A DNA stretch of 64,000 nt from Fimenecus sp964540535 (GTDB lineage: Bacteria > Bacillota > Clostridia > Oscillospirales > Acutalibacteraceae): contig CAZIMO010000004.1 in the NCBI GenBank assembly GCA_964540535.1, positions 124,001-188,000 on the forward strand, given 5' to 3'. The translations under genes and the position numbers were made by a program. The notes under the pieces were generated by a model, which was given only the letters and a program-made list of their open reading frames with translations, was not told the origin of the DNA and made no database searches. Numbering within the stretch: position 1 is the stretch's first letter; each line of letters starts with the position of its first letter. Positions 19,074 through 27,113 of the stretch are shown piece by piece.

Positions 19074-19129
19074 AATTTGTATAAAAAGCTATTAAAACAG
19101 CTTTTTATGCGCAATATCGTTCCTTTCAT
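19074..19129 (-). repeat. Dispersed leader element, copy A (diverged)
   Basis: Lies between folP and folB. Read on the minus strand: GAAAGGAA (19120-19127), then ATAAAAAGCTGTTTTAATAG, ending just before the folB ATG. The AAAAAGCT / AGCTTTTT arms form an inverted repeat (19082-19107). A one-base loss relative to the copy at 56.5 kb breaks the homologous mini-frame, although a TGA still falls one base before the folB ATG. Confidence 0.6.
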
Positions 19130-19142
19130 TTTGTTTTTCACG

Positions 19143-19970
19143 CTAACCTCTGACAACCGCATCAGCCATTTTCGCCGCCAATGCGTTTTCTTTCACATTA
19201 TGAACTCTTATAAAATCTGTACCGCCTGCTATTGCCAACACATCTGCGGCAATTGTGCCGTAAACTCTGTCATAACCGTCAGCGGCTGTTGCATTGGCTA
19301 CAACTCTTTTGGAAGAAAGTGCGGTAAGGAGCGCAACATCTTTTATTTTAAGCTTATTAATATTTTTAATAAGCTCAATATTTTGTTCATTAGTTTTGCC
19401 GAAGCCTATGCCCATATCAAGCATAATCTGATTTTTTGAAATACCGAATTCTTCACATTTATGAAGAATTTCTTGAAAAAACAAGATTACATCTTCTGTA
19501 ACCGATGTTTTGTATTGCGGTACTGTTTGAGCATCGCCGCCACCCGTATGCATAATCACCCAACCGCAGTTATAACAGCAAACAAGCCTTGCCATTTCTT
19601 CGTTAAACACACCGCTTACATCGTTTATAATTGATGCACCGTTTTCAAGTGCATATTTGGCAACCCGCGGATAAAAAGTATCAACAGATATTACAGCACC
19701 TGTTTCATCATAAAGCATAGGGAGATAATTTTTGATGATTTCGAGTTCTTCATCGGCAGAAAGCTGAATACACCCGGGTCGTGTTGACTGTGCGCCGATG
19801 TCGATTATATCAGCACCCTCTGAAATCATTTGTTTAGCGTGCTCAAGTGCCTTTTGCGGAGAATTATATAATCCTCCGTCAAAAAAAGAGTCAGAAGTGA
19901 CATTGAGAATGCCCATAATATATGTCTTTTCCATCAGAGGAAAAGCAAATTTATTTCCAGAAAACATCAT
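19143..19970 (-). CDS. folP: Dihydropteroate synthase
   Basis: 275 residues, TIM-barrel enzyme joining p-aminobenzoate to the pterin pyrophosphate; the target of sulfonamides. Signatures: MGILNVTSDSFFDGG (about 19-33), DIGAQSTRPG, ISVDTF, NDVSG, MHTGG, DMGIGFGKT and RVHNV near the C-terminus. The ATG overlaps the folE stop. The first loop normally reads TPDSF; TSDSF here is a minor change in the family's substrate loop. Confidence 0.95.
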   Translation of the reverse strand: MMFSGNKFAFPLMEKTYIMGILNVTSDSFFDGGLYNSPQKALEHAKQMISEGADIIDIGAQSTRPGCIQLSADEELEIIKNYLPMLYDETGAVISVDTFYPRVAKYALENGASIINDVSGVFNEEMARLVCCYNCGWVIMHTGGGDAQTVPQYKTSVTEDVILFFQEILHKCEEFGISKNQIMLDMGIGFGKTNEQNIELIKNINKLKIKDVALLTALSSKRVVANATAADGYDRVYGTIAADVLAIAGGTDFIRVHNVKENALAAKMADAVVRG

Positions 19971-20530
19971 CTTGAACCCAACAGAGCCATAACCTCTGCT
20001 CTTGTGCGTGCATCTTTTCTGATAGAGCCGCGAAGTGCTGATGTTTGTGTTTGCGAGCCTGCAGCTCTAATGCCTCTCATAGTCATACAGAGATGCTCTG
20101 CTTCAATAACGACTGCTACGCCTTTAGGGTTCATTTCTTTTTGGATAAAATCAGCAATTTCCGCAGTAAGACGCTCTTGAAGCTGGGGTCGGCGCGCAAA
20201 GCTGTTAACTATTCTTGCAAGCTTTGAAAGTCCGATAACAAGTCCGTCATCATTGGGAATATACGCAATATGAGCCTTGCCCACAAAAGGCAGAAAATGA
20301 TGCTCACACATTGAGTACATTGGAATATCACGAACTATAACTATTTCGTCACTTTGACCCTCACGAAACATTTTAAGGTGTTTTTCGGGATTTTCTGTAA
20401 GCCCTGCAAAAATTTCTTCATACATATTTGCAACGCGTTTAGGTGTTTCAACTAAGCCTTCACGGTCAGGATCTTCGCCGATTGCAATTAAAATTTCACG
20501 GAAAGCCCGTTCAATTCTTTCTTTATCCAT
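19967..20530 (-). CDS. folE: GTP cyclohydrolase I (type IA)
   Basis: 187 residues. It opens GTP to dihydroneopterin triphosphate. Zinc ligands are in MCEHHFLPF and in the AEHLCM segment; GLSKLARIV and RPQLQERL are typical. The ATG at 20530 is preferred to an upstream TTG because AAGG sits 9 bases before it; it follows the transglutaminase stop by 5 bases. The order folE-folP-folB-folK supplies most of the dihydropteroate branch. Confidence 0.96.
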   Translation of the reverse strand: MDKERIERAFREILIAIGEDPDREGLVETPKRVANMYEEIFAGLTENPEKHLKMFREGQSDEIVIVRDIPMYSMCEHHFLPFVGKAHIAYIPNDDGLVIGLSKLARIVNSFARRPQLQERLTAEIADFIQKEMNPKGVAVVIEAEHLCMTMRGIRAAGSQTQTSALRGSIRKDARTRAEVMALLGSR

Positions 20531-20535
20531 ATCTA

Positions 20536-21708
20536 TCAACCTTCTTTAAATATTAAACACAAGTAATTGAGTCCGTCAATTGTATAGTATTCTATTTCGT
20601 CTGTTTTTAAAGCTTTGCCGCTAATATTAACGGCATCGCCTATGAAATCAAAAAATCCATAATTATTCTTTTCAATTGATTTCAATGCGTTGGAGAGCTG
20701 ATCAGCGTCTGAAAAAAGGATTTCAACAGTATTGTCATTATTTTTAAGCTCATTCGCCACAGGAATAACTAAATCATTATAGCTTTTAAAGCGGTCAACA
20801 TAAAGTTCATTGACAACAAAATAATTTGCATCCATACTGACGCATTGATTATTTTCGGGTAAAATATTCATATGATCGTAAGAAATGATTTCATCATTCA
20901 GATTGAAATAAAGATACCCTGTGCCGTTTTCTGTGCCTGTATCATTCCAAGTGACATCTAAATGATAATTTTCACCGCCGATTTCTACCACATTCCACAT
21001 ATGAGCTTCTGTGCCGTTTTCAATTTTAGCGTCACCGATAACAAGATAATTATTTATCCCTGCACGGTCAAGCAATAACTGCATGGCACGGGAATAGCCC
21101 TCGCAGATTGCTTCGCCGTTAATTAAAGAATTATATGCTGTATCGCCCATTTTACCGAAAGTTTCCTCATTATAAACGGTTACATTGCAAATATAATCAT
21201 TAAAATACAGCTCTTTTTCATAATCCGAACTAAAACTGTCGGCAGATTTTATTATTTCTTCAAGCTTTTCATCAAGAACAGCGTTCATATAGTCAGCAGT
21301 AGCTTTGTTAAATCTGTAATTCGGAGAAAATTCGATTGAGTCTTCAAGTTCAACAAAAGTATAATTTACATCGACCCAAAAGAACTCGGAATTATCATAA
21401 AGTACGGCTTGAAAAACATCTTTAAGCTCATCTCTTGTAACTTCAAAACGGCGGGATTTTGTGAAATTCTCAAACATTGAACGCATCATTATGTAAGCCT
21501 GTTTTTGATCGTCATTCAGGCTGTTATAATAATAAAATGTTTTCGTATTTAACTGATTTTCAAAATCAAATTGCTCCTGCTCGGTAATTCTATCATCAAA
21601 AGTTTGCTTCCAATCAATAAATTTTTCAAAATTTATAAAAAATGTACCGCAGAAAACAACAAGAAATACAATCAAAACTACGAAAAATGACGGAATTTTT
21701 CTTTTCAT
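20536..21708 (-). CDS. Membrane-anchored transglutaminase-like (cysteine protease fold) protein
   Basis: 390 residues from the ATG at 21708 (GAAAGGAAA upstream). One N-terminal membrane segment (about 7-25), then an extracytoplasmic domain. The transglutaminase core has GEAICEGYSRAMQLL (catalytic Cys), AHMWNVV (His) and YHLDVTWND (Asp), so the triad is intact. It overlaps nothing but follows the LCP-like gene by one base. Family members act on the cell wall or surface proteins; the substrate is unknown. Confidence 0.85.
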   Translation of the reverse strand: MKRKIPSFFVVLIVFLVVFCGTFFINFEKFIDWKQTFDDRITEQEQFDFENQLNTKTFYYYNSLNDDQKQAYIMMRSMFENFTKSRRFEVTRDELKDVFQAVLYDNSEFFWVDVNYTFVELEDSIEFSPNYRFNKATADYMNAVLDEKLEEIIKSADSFSSDYEKELYFNDYICNVTVYNEETFGKMGDTAYNSLINGEAICEGYSRAMQLLLDRAGINNYLVIGDAKIENGTEAHMWNVVEIGGENYHLDVTWNDTGTENGTGYLYFNLNDEIISYDHMNILPENNQCVSMDANYFVVNELYVDRFKSYNDLVIPVANELKNNDNTVEILFSDADQLSNALKSIEKNNYGFFDFIGDAVNISGKALKTDEIEYYTIDGLNYLCLIFKEG

Positions 21709-21709
21709 A

Positions 21710-22552
21710 CTATTTCCTTTCAGCACTTGCGCTCGGCAAGAACTTATCTTCGGAATTTGCGTATACTTTAAGGTTTTCAATACTTTCAGAATAATCAATA
21801 ACCGAAATATCGGTTTTACCTAAATTCACAAAATTAGTAAACAATCTTTGTGAATTATCAATATATGAAGGAATTAAAACTGAATTTATGACATCGCAAA
21901 TAATCTGTTCACGAATCGAATTATCGCTGATTAAAAGGAAATTCAGCGCATATGCACCGGAAACCGTTTGATTGCCTTTATTAAGCTTAAGATTTATTCC
22001 ATTAAAATCATAATCAATATTCTCATTAACATTAACATTGATACCGTCAAATAATGACAAAATCTCTTTCGCACCTAAACGGTCGCAAATAAAATATTTA
22101 TCAACATCAATGCCAAAACTTTCACTGAATGCAGATTTAAGCTCTTGAATTGAATAATTCTTATAAACATCTGCACAGGTTATTTTGCTTTTGTTTAAAA
22201 TCATTTGTGATTTTGCGTCAATACATTTAACTGTCATCGATTTACTGTCAAAATCGCATTCAACGGTAAAAGCAAAATCTAAAGTTTCTTTACTGTCGGC
22301 ACATACAAAAAGTACCGTTGATTTTCCTGTAAGCGAATTAACGGAGTAAGACGGCTCTGGAATTACATCTGTCGGTTCATTAGTTTCTTCTTCGGGTTTA
22401 CTGACAAAATTGTTGAAATCGAAATCAATCGAATACATAAAAAGAAACGCCGAAGCCAAGCCTAAAAGCACTATAAATACGCCGAAAGCAATTATAAAGT
22501 ATTTTAAAGTTCCCTTATTAGATGATTTTTTTTCAAAAATATTTTTTTTCAT
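21710..22552 (-). CDS. Degenerate LytR-CpsA-Psr (LCP)-like membrane protein
   Basis: 280 residues. N-terminal membrane segment (about 17-40), Pro/Glu linker, then a region with the order of an LCP domain: STVLFVCADS, FDGINVNVNENIDYDFNGI, LKLNKGNQTVSGAYALNFL. LCP enzymes attach wall polymers to peptidoglycan and use an Arg in a SIPRDT-like motif. The equivalent segment here (VKCIDAKSQM) lacks it, so catalytic activity is doubtful. First gene of the transcript through the fol genes. Confidence 0.7.
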   Translation of the reverse strand: MKKNIFEKKSSNKGTLKYFIIAFGVFIVLLGLASAFLFMYSIDFDFNNFVSKPEEETNEPTDVIPEPSYSVNSLTGKSTVLFVCADSKETLDFAFTVECDFDSKSMTVKCIDAKSQMILNKSKITCADVYKNYSIQELKSAFSESFGIDVDKYFICDRLGAKEILSLFDGINVNVNENIDYDFNGINLKLNKGNQTVSGAYALNFLLISDNSIREQIICDVINSVLIPSYIDNSQRLFTNFVNLGKTDISVIDYSESIENLKVYANSEDKFLPSASAERK

Positions 22553-22579
22553 AATAACACCAAAAACAAATATAGAATT

Positions 22580-22608
22580 AGTATATCACAAATAGCATTT
22601 ATAAACAA
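22580..22608 (-). promoter_or_regulatory. Promoter of the LCP-transglutaminase-fol-exonuclease operon
   Basis: TTGTTT, 17 bases, TATACT on the minus strand, about 28 bases before the first start codon. Confidence 0.6.
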
Positions 22609-22632
22609 CAGTTAAAGATATTATTTAGTGAA

Positions 22633-22661
22633 AAATCCCGTAAGTTTTTCCTACGGGATTT
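22633..22661 (-). terminator. Terminator after the sugar transferase gene
   Basis: Perfect stem AAATCCCGTA (22633-22642) / TACGGGATTT (22652-22661), followed by a T run on the minus strand. Confidence 0.88.
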
Positions 22662-22664
22662 GGT

Positions 22665-24038
22665 TTAATCGTATTTTGTGAAATGATATTTATTTTCTTT
22701 TTTACCGAACGCTTTTGTACTGTCACTTGCTTTAAAAAACACCGTAACAGTTTGCATAATCAGCTTAAAATCAAGCCATAAGCTATATTTTTCAATATAC
22801 ATTAAATCAAGAACAAGCTTGTCCTTAGGCGAAGTATTATATTTGCCGGCAATTTGTGCATAACCTGTAAGACCGCCCTTAACACGAAGCCTGTATTTAA
22901 ATTCGGGAAGCTCCGCTGTATATTTATCAACATTCTCAATCATTTCGGGTCTTGGACCTACAACGCTCATTTCACCTTTCAGAATATTAAAAAGTTGAGG
23001 AAGCTCGTCAATACGGAATTTTCTTAAATATTTACCGATTTTAGTGATTCTGTCGTCATTTGAAGTGACTGAACGATTTACGCTGTCAGCCTCTTTCATT
23101 GTACGGAATTTATAAACCTGGAACAGCTCACCGCCTTTTGTAGCACGGTATTGCTTAAAGAAAACATGACCGCCGTCTTCTGCTTTAATAAGTATTGCGC
23201 AAATTATCATTGGAATACCGCAAATAATAAGACCTATTGATGAGATTAAAATATCCATAACTCTTTTCACAAAGCGTTGTTCAAGGGTTAAATCTCTTAC
23301 AACTGCCGAAACCATAGGCTTATCGTCAAGCATAGCAGTTCTTGCGCCCAGCATTACAACATCATCCATTTCAAAATTGAAATAGATATTTTTATTTTTT
23401 GCATAGCAATATTCAGTAATATATGATTTCTCTTGAACAGGTACATCATAAATAAAGATTGTATCGCATTCGTTGATAATATCGAACAAATATTTTGATG
23501 TATGGTGAATCATATGAACAATATTATACTGCTTTTTATATCTTTTGATTTTGGGAACAATATTATTTAACGCTTCTTCAGAACTTGTAACTACACAGCA
23601 TTTCTCAGGAGGATTGATTGTAAAATAAACATAATGCGCAAGATATGTGAAAAGTATAATCAATGAAACTTGAATACAGATCACAAGCAAAAGCAAATGC
23701 GGAGATTCATAGACAAAATGAGAGTTCAAATTCTCATTAACATTCATAATGCAAAGCTGCATATGAGTAACAAAATCGGCAAATATAGTTGCAATTGAAA
23801 TTGACATAATAATAGGCTTACTTTTGGTCCGACCTATTGTAAATCCGCCGTAAATTGCGATAAGCATAGCTTCAACAACGCAAAATGTCACAAAAGTAAC
23901 AGCCGCAGTTCTTGACGGTCTTAAAAGCCAAGCAAATTCAGTACTGAATACCATAAAAAATGTACCGATTAAACAGACATACATTGAGGCTTTTATAAGA
24001 AAAATAACAGATTTTTGAACTTTTGACAATATATCCAT
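22665..24038 (-). CDS. Polyprenyl-phosphate sugar-1-phosphate transferase (WbaP/EpsL-type)
   Basis: 457 residues from the ATG at 24038 (GGGGG 8 bases upstream). N-terminal half: four to five membrane helices and a CoA-binding-like domain. C-terminal half: bacterial sugar transferase domain, beginning KRVMDILISSIGL, with VYKFRTM, RKFRIDELPQLFNILKGEM, SVVGPRP and GLTGYAQI. It loads the first sugar phosphate onto undecaprenyl phosphate for an exopolysaccharide or glycan. No glycosyltransferase or flippase gene is adjacent, so the product is unknown. A strong promoter and a terminator make it a single-gene unit. Confidence 0.9.
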   Translation of the reverse strand: MDILSKVQKSVIFLIKASMYVCLIGTFFMVFSTEFAWLLRPSRTAAVTFVTFCVVEAMLIAIYGGFTIGRTKSKPIIMSISIATIFADFVTHMQLCIMNVNENLNSHFVYESPHLLLLVICIQVSLIILFTYLAHYVYFTINPPEKCCVVTSSEEALNNIVPKIKRYKKQYNIVHMIHHTSKYLFDIINECDTIFIYDVPVQEKSYITEYCYAKNKNIYFNFEMDDVVMLGARTAMLDDKPMVSAVVRDLTLEQRFVKRVMDILISSIGLIICGIPMIICAILIKAEDGGHVFFKQYRATKGGELFQVYKFRTMKEADSVNRSVTSNDDRITKIGKYLRKFRIDELPQLFNILKGEMSVVGPRPEMIENVDKYTAELPEFKYRLRVKGGLTGYAQIAGKYNTSPKDKLVLDLMYIEKYSLWLDFKLIMQTVTVFFKASDSTKAFGKKENKYHFTKYD

Positions 24039-24082
24039 ATCTGCCCCCGAAAAGACCATATTACAGTTTATTCTATGCGGTT

Positions 24083-24111
24083 ATTTTACTTAACCCAACA
24101 GCTTTTGTCAA
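24083..24111 (-). promoter_or_regulatory. Promoter of the sugar transferase gene
   Basis: TTGACA, 17 bases, TAAAAT on the minus strand. Just upstream is ATTACA/TGTAAT (24115-24132). Confidence 0.65.
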
Positions 24112-24156
24112 TAAATTACAGTGAAATGTAATAAATGTGTCATATTTATTCGGTTA

Positions 24157-25053
24157 TTATTTATGTATTTTCTGTTTGATTGCCGAAATATCAAGCTGTG
24201 AAAGAACTATGCCTATGAAAATTAAAGCACAGCCTAAATATCCTCTGCCGCTCATAATTTCGTGAAGTATTATTGCACCGCCAATCGCGCTGAATACAGA
24301 TTCGGTTGAAAACACTATTGAAGCAAATGCAGGGTCAGAATTTTTTTGACCGAGAATTTGGCAAGTATAAGCGACACCTACTGACATTATTCCTCCGTAA
24401 AGTATAGGAATTCCTGCATTCTTAATTGCAGGAAAATTAAACGGTTCAGTAAAGAAAGCAATTAAAATGCTTAAAAATCCGCAAACGAAGAATTGTATCA
24501 TACTGTATTTTAATGGGCATACACCGTTTACAAACTTATCAACAATAAGTATATGAACTGCACAAACTACTGCTCCGAGAATTAAAATAATATCGCCTGT
24601 TCCGAAATATATTTTATCGCCGTTCATACAAAGTAAGAAAAGACCTATAACAGCAAGACCGGCGCTGAAAAAGGTAACAACGCTTGTTTTTTTGCCCATA
24701 AAAAATCGAAAAACAGGCACTATAATTATGTATAGGCCTGTTAAAAAGCCTGCCTTACCGGAGCTTTCTGTTAATGCAACACCGAGCTGCTGAAAAGTAG
24801 CGACTGCAAACAGTATTACTCCTGTTAAAAATCCTGTAAGAAGCGTTTTTTTCAGTTTTGCTTTATTAAACTTTTCTCTTTCAAAAAGCAGAACTACAGG
24901 AATAAGCGACACTGCACCGAGAAGAAAGCGTATACCGTTAAAAGTAAACACACCTAAATATTCTGCACCTACTCTTTGCGCAACAAAGGCAAATCCCCAA
25001 ATTATTGCAGTAAAAAAGAGAAGAATTGTTGATTTAACTTTTTTAGCTCTCAT
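24157..25053 (-). CDS. EamA/DMT-family transporter
   Basis: 298 residues with about ten hydrophobic helices arranged as two EamA repeats (about 1-145 and 150-298), each with conserved small-residue helices; the first begins ILLFFTAIIWGFAFVAQR. The family includes amino-acid and metabolite exporters, and the sequence does not reveal the substrate. It lies between clpX and the sugar transferase gene, separated from clpX by a hairpin. Confidence 0.85.
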   Translation of the reverse strand: MRAKKVKSTILLFFTAIIWGFAFVAQRVGAEYLGVFTFNGIRFLLGAVSLIPVVLLFEREKFNKAKLKKTLLTGFLTGVILFAVATFQQLGVALTESSGKAGFLTGLYIIIVPVFRFFMGKKTSVVTFFSAGLAVIGLFLLCMNGDKIYFGTGDIILILGAVVCAVHILIVDKFVNGVCPLKYSMIQFFVCGFLSILIAFFTEPFNFPAIKNAGIPILYGGIMSVGVAYTCQILGQKNSDPAFASIVFSTESVFSAIGGAIILHEIMSGRGYLGCALIFIGIVLSQLDISAIKQKIHK

Positions 25054-25070
25054 TTTTCCACCGACATATT

Positions 25071-25100
25071 ATAAGCCACAGCAAAAAAACTGTGGCTTAT
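25071..25100. terminator. Hairpin after clpX
   Basis: Perfect 11-bp stem ATAAGCCACAG (25071-25081) / CTGTGGCTTAT (25090-25100). The loop is A-rich but there is no good T-tract after it on the minus strand, so termination may be partial. Confidence 0.6.
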
Positions 25101-25103
25101 CAA

Positions 25104-26417
25104 TCATATTGCTTTTTTAGTTGAAGACTTACCAATACTCTTTGATGTAAGAATATTGGGTTTTCGGTTCTCATCACGAAGAATTTCCGGCTCTGCACCG
25201 TCTGTTACGCAAGCTTTAGTAATAATAACCTTGGCTATTGTGTGGTCTGAAGGAGTTTCATACATAACATCTGTAAGAACACTTTCCATAATACCGCGAA
25301 GTCCGCGAGCGCCTGTTTTCTTTTCAAGAGTTTTTTCTGCAATCGCAACAAGCGCGTCATCTGTAAACTCAAGTTCAACATCATCCATATTGAACAGCGC
25401 TTTAAACTGCTTTAAAAGAGCATTTTTAGGCTCTGAAAGAATTCTGATTAAATCTTCTTTTGAAAGCTGCTGCAATGATGTTATAACAGGAACACGACCG
25501 ACAAGTTCGGGTATGAGACCGAATTTAACCAAGTCTTGCGCAATCACCTTTGAATAAACATCTTCTTTTTCAAACTCGGTTTTATTCTTAATTTCTGCCC
25601 CGAAACCAAGTCCCGAATTACCGGTACGCTTTTCAACGATTTTTTCAATACCGTCAAAAGCGCCACCGCAAATAAAGAGGATATTTGATGTATCCATCTG
25701 TATAAATTCTTGCTGGGGATGCTTTCTGCCGCCCTGCGGAGGAACATTTGAAACTGTACCTTCAAGTATCTTGAGCAGCGCCTGCTGAACGCCCTCACCG
25801 CTTACATCACGGGTAATTGACGGATTTTCGCTCTTGCGCGCAATCTTATCAATTTCATCAACATAAATTATGCCGCGTTCTGCCTTTTCAACATCATAAT
25901 CTGCCGCTTGAATAAGCTTTAACAGAATGTTCTCAACATCTTCGCCGACATAACCTGCTTCGGTAAGCGTTGTAGCGTCTGCAATGGCGAACGGCACATC
26001 AATTATCTTGGCAAGGGTTTGTGCAAGAACAGTTTTGCCCACACCTGTGGGGCCAAGAAGAACAACATTGCTCTTTTGAATTTCAACATCGCTGTCAGTG
26101 CCGTGGTATATTCTCTTGTAATGATTATAAACCGAAACGCTTAAAGCTTTTTTTGCCGCTTCTTGACCGACAACATACTCATCAAGAGCCGCTTTTATTT
26201 CTTGCGGTTTCGGAAGAACCTTTTCTTCAAGTCTAACCTTTTTACCGGAATGCTTATGTGACATATCAACATTTTCGCCGATTATACCCATACAAAGCTC
26301 AATACACTCATCACAGATATAAACACCGGGACCGGCAATAAGCTTATCTACCTGTTCTTGAGTTTTACCGCAAAAAGAGCATCTGACGGTTCTCTCTTTT
26401 TCGTTATCTCTTGCCAT
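25104..26417 (-). CDS. clpX: ClpX ATPase/unfoldase of the ClpXP protease
   Basis: 437 residues. N-terminal zinc-binding domain with Cys13, Cys16, Cys35 and Cys38; Walker A GPTGVGKT (about 120), Walker B IIYVDEIDK, pore-loop region GYVGEDVE (about 155), the ClpP-contact loop LGFGAEI (IGF-type, here LGF), and arginine finger ELVGRVPV. It lies 14 bases after clpP, as is usual in Clostridia. The C-terminus has a lysine-rich extension. Confidence 0.97.
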   Translation of the reverse strand: MARDNEKERTVRCSFCGKTQEQVDKLIAGPGVYICDECIELCMGIIGENVDMSHKHSGKKVRLEEKVLPKPQEIKAALDEYVVGQEAAKKALSVSVYNHYKRIYHGTDSDVEIQKSNVVLLGPTGVGKTVLAQTLAKIIDVPFAIADATTLTEAGYVGEDVENILLKLIQAADYDVEKAERGIIYVDEIDKIARKSENPSITRDVSGEGVQQALLKILEGTVSNVPPQGGRKHPQQEFIQMDTSNILFICGGAFDGIEKIVEKRTGNSGLGFGAEIKNKTEFEKEDVYSKVIAQDLVKFGLIPELVGRVPVITSLQQLSKEDLIRILSEPKNALLKQFKALFNMDDVELEFTDDALVAIAEKTLEKKTGARGLRGIMESVLTDVMYETPSDHTIAKVIITKACVTDGAEPEILRDENRKPNILTSKSIGKSSTKKAI

Positions 26418-26431
26418 AACAAGCTCCTTAA

Positions 26432-27013
26432 TTATCTTTTATAAAAGACTTTATCAACAAGGCCGTAATCCATTGCGTCCTGTGCTGAGAGCCAATTATC
26501 ACGTTCAGTATCAAGAGCAATCTGTTCAAGAGGCTTGCCTGTGTTTTCAGCAAGGATTTTGTTGAGTTTTTCTCTTGTACGAAGAATATGCTCTGCGGCA
26601 ATTTTAATGTCAGTTGCCTGGCCCTGAGCGCCGCCGAGAGGCTGATGTATCATAATTTCACTGTTTGGAAGAGCATATCTTTTGCCCTTTGCACCCGAAG
26701 ATAACAAAAACGCACCCATACTTGCAGCCATACCCATACAAATGGTTGAAACATCGCATTTGATATACTGCATAGTATCATAAATTGCAAGACCTGCTGA
26801 TACTGATCCGCCGGGGCTGTTGATATAAAGGCTTATATCTTTTTCGCTATCCTGACCCTCAAGATAAAGCAACTGTGCTACTACAAGAGAAGCTGTTGCA
26901 TCATTAACCTCATCAGATAAAACGATAATTCTGTCATTTAAAAGTCTTGAGAAAATATCGTACTGTCTTTCCCCTCTGTTTGTCTGCTCAACAACATATG
27001 GTACAAGTGCCAT
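26432..27013 (-). CDS. clpP: ATP-dependent Clp protease proteolytic subunit
   Basis: 193 residues, a typical ClpP. Catalytic triad Ser98 (MAASMG), His123 (MIHQP) and Asp172 (ERDNW); oxyanion GGSVSAG loop at 68-74. The propeptide is very short, as in many Clostridia. AAGGAGG precedes the ATG. The clpP-clpX pair follows tig with a 100-base gap that contains an imperfect hairpin. Confidence 0.98.
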   Translation of the reverse strand: MALVPYVVEQTNRGERQYDIFSRLLNDRIIVLSDEVNDATASLVVAQLLYLEGQDSEKDISLYINSPGGSVSAGLAIYDTMQYIKCDVSTICMGMAASMGAFLLSSGAKGKRYALPNSEIMIHQPLGGAQGQATDIKIAAEHILRTREKLNKILAENTGKPLEQIALDTERDNWLSAQDAMDYGLVDKVFYKR

Positions 27014-27049
27014 AATATATTACCTCCTTAAAATCCGTGAAAAGCATTA

Positions 27050-27081
27050 AAGAATCGCCCTTTGATTATTGGACAATTCTT
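27050..27081. terminator. Imperfect hairpin in the tig-clpP gap
   Basis: AAGAATCGCCC (27050-27060) pairs with GGACAATTCTT (27071-27081), with two G-U type positions. It could attenuate read-through from tig into clpP. Confidence 0.35.
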
Positions 27082-27113
27082 CAATGTTTATACATATAAT
27101 TATTTAGTGATAA

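Noticed and set aside
20540..20620. THF riboswitch upstream of folE
   Set aside because: folE starts 5 bases after the transglutaminase stop, so there is no room for an aptamer.
24083..24160. Small gene between the sugar transferase and EamA genes
   Set aside because: Only short frames without ribosome sites; the stretch holds the sugar transferase promoter and a 6-bp inverted repeat.
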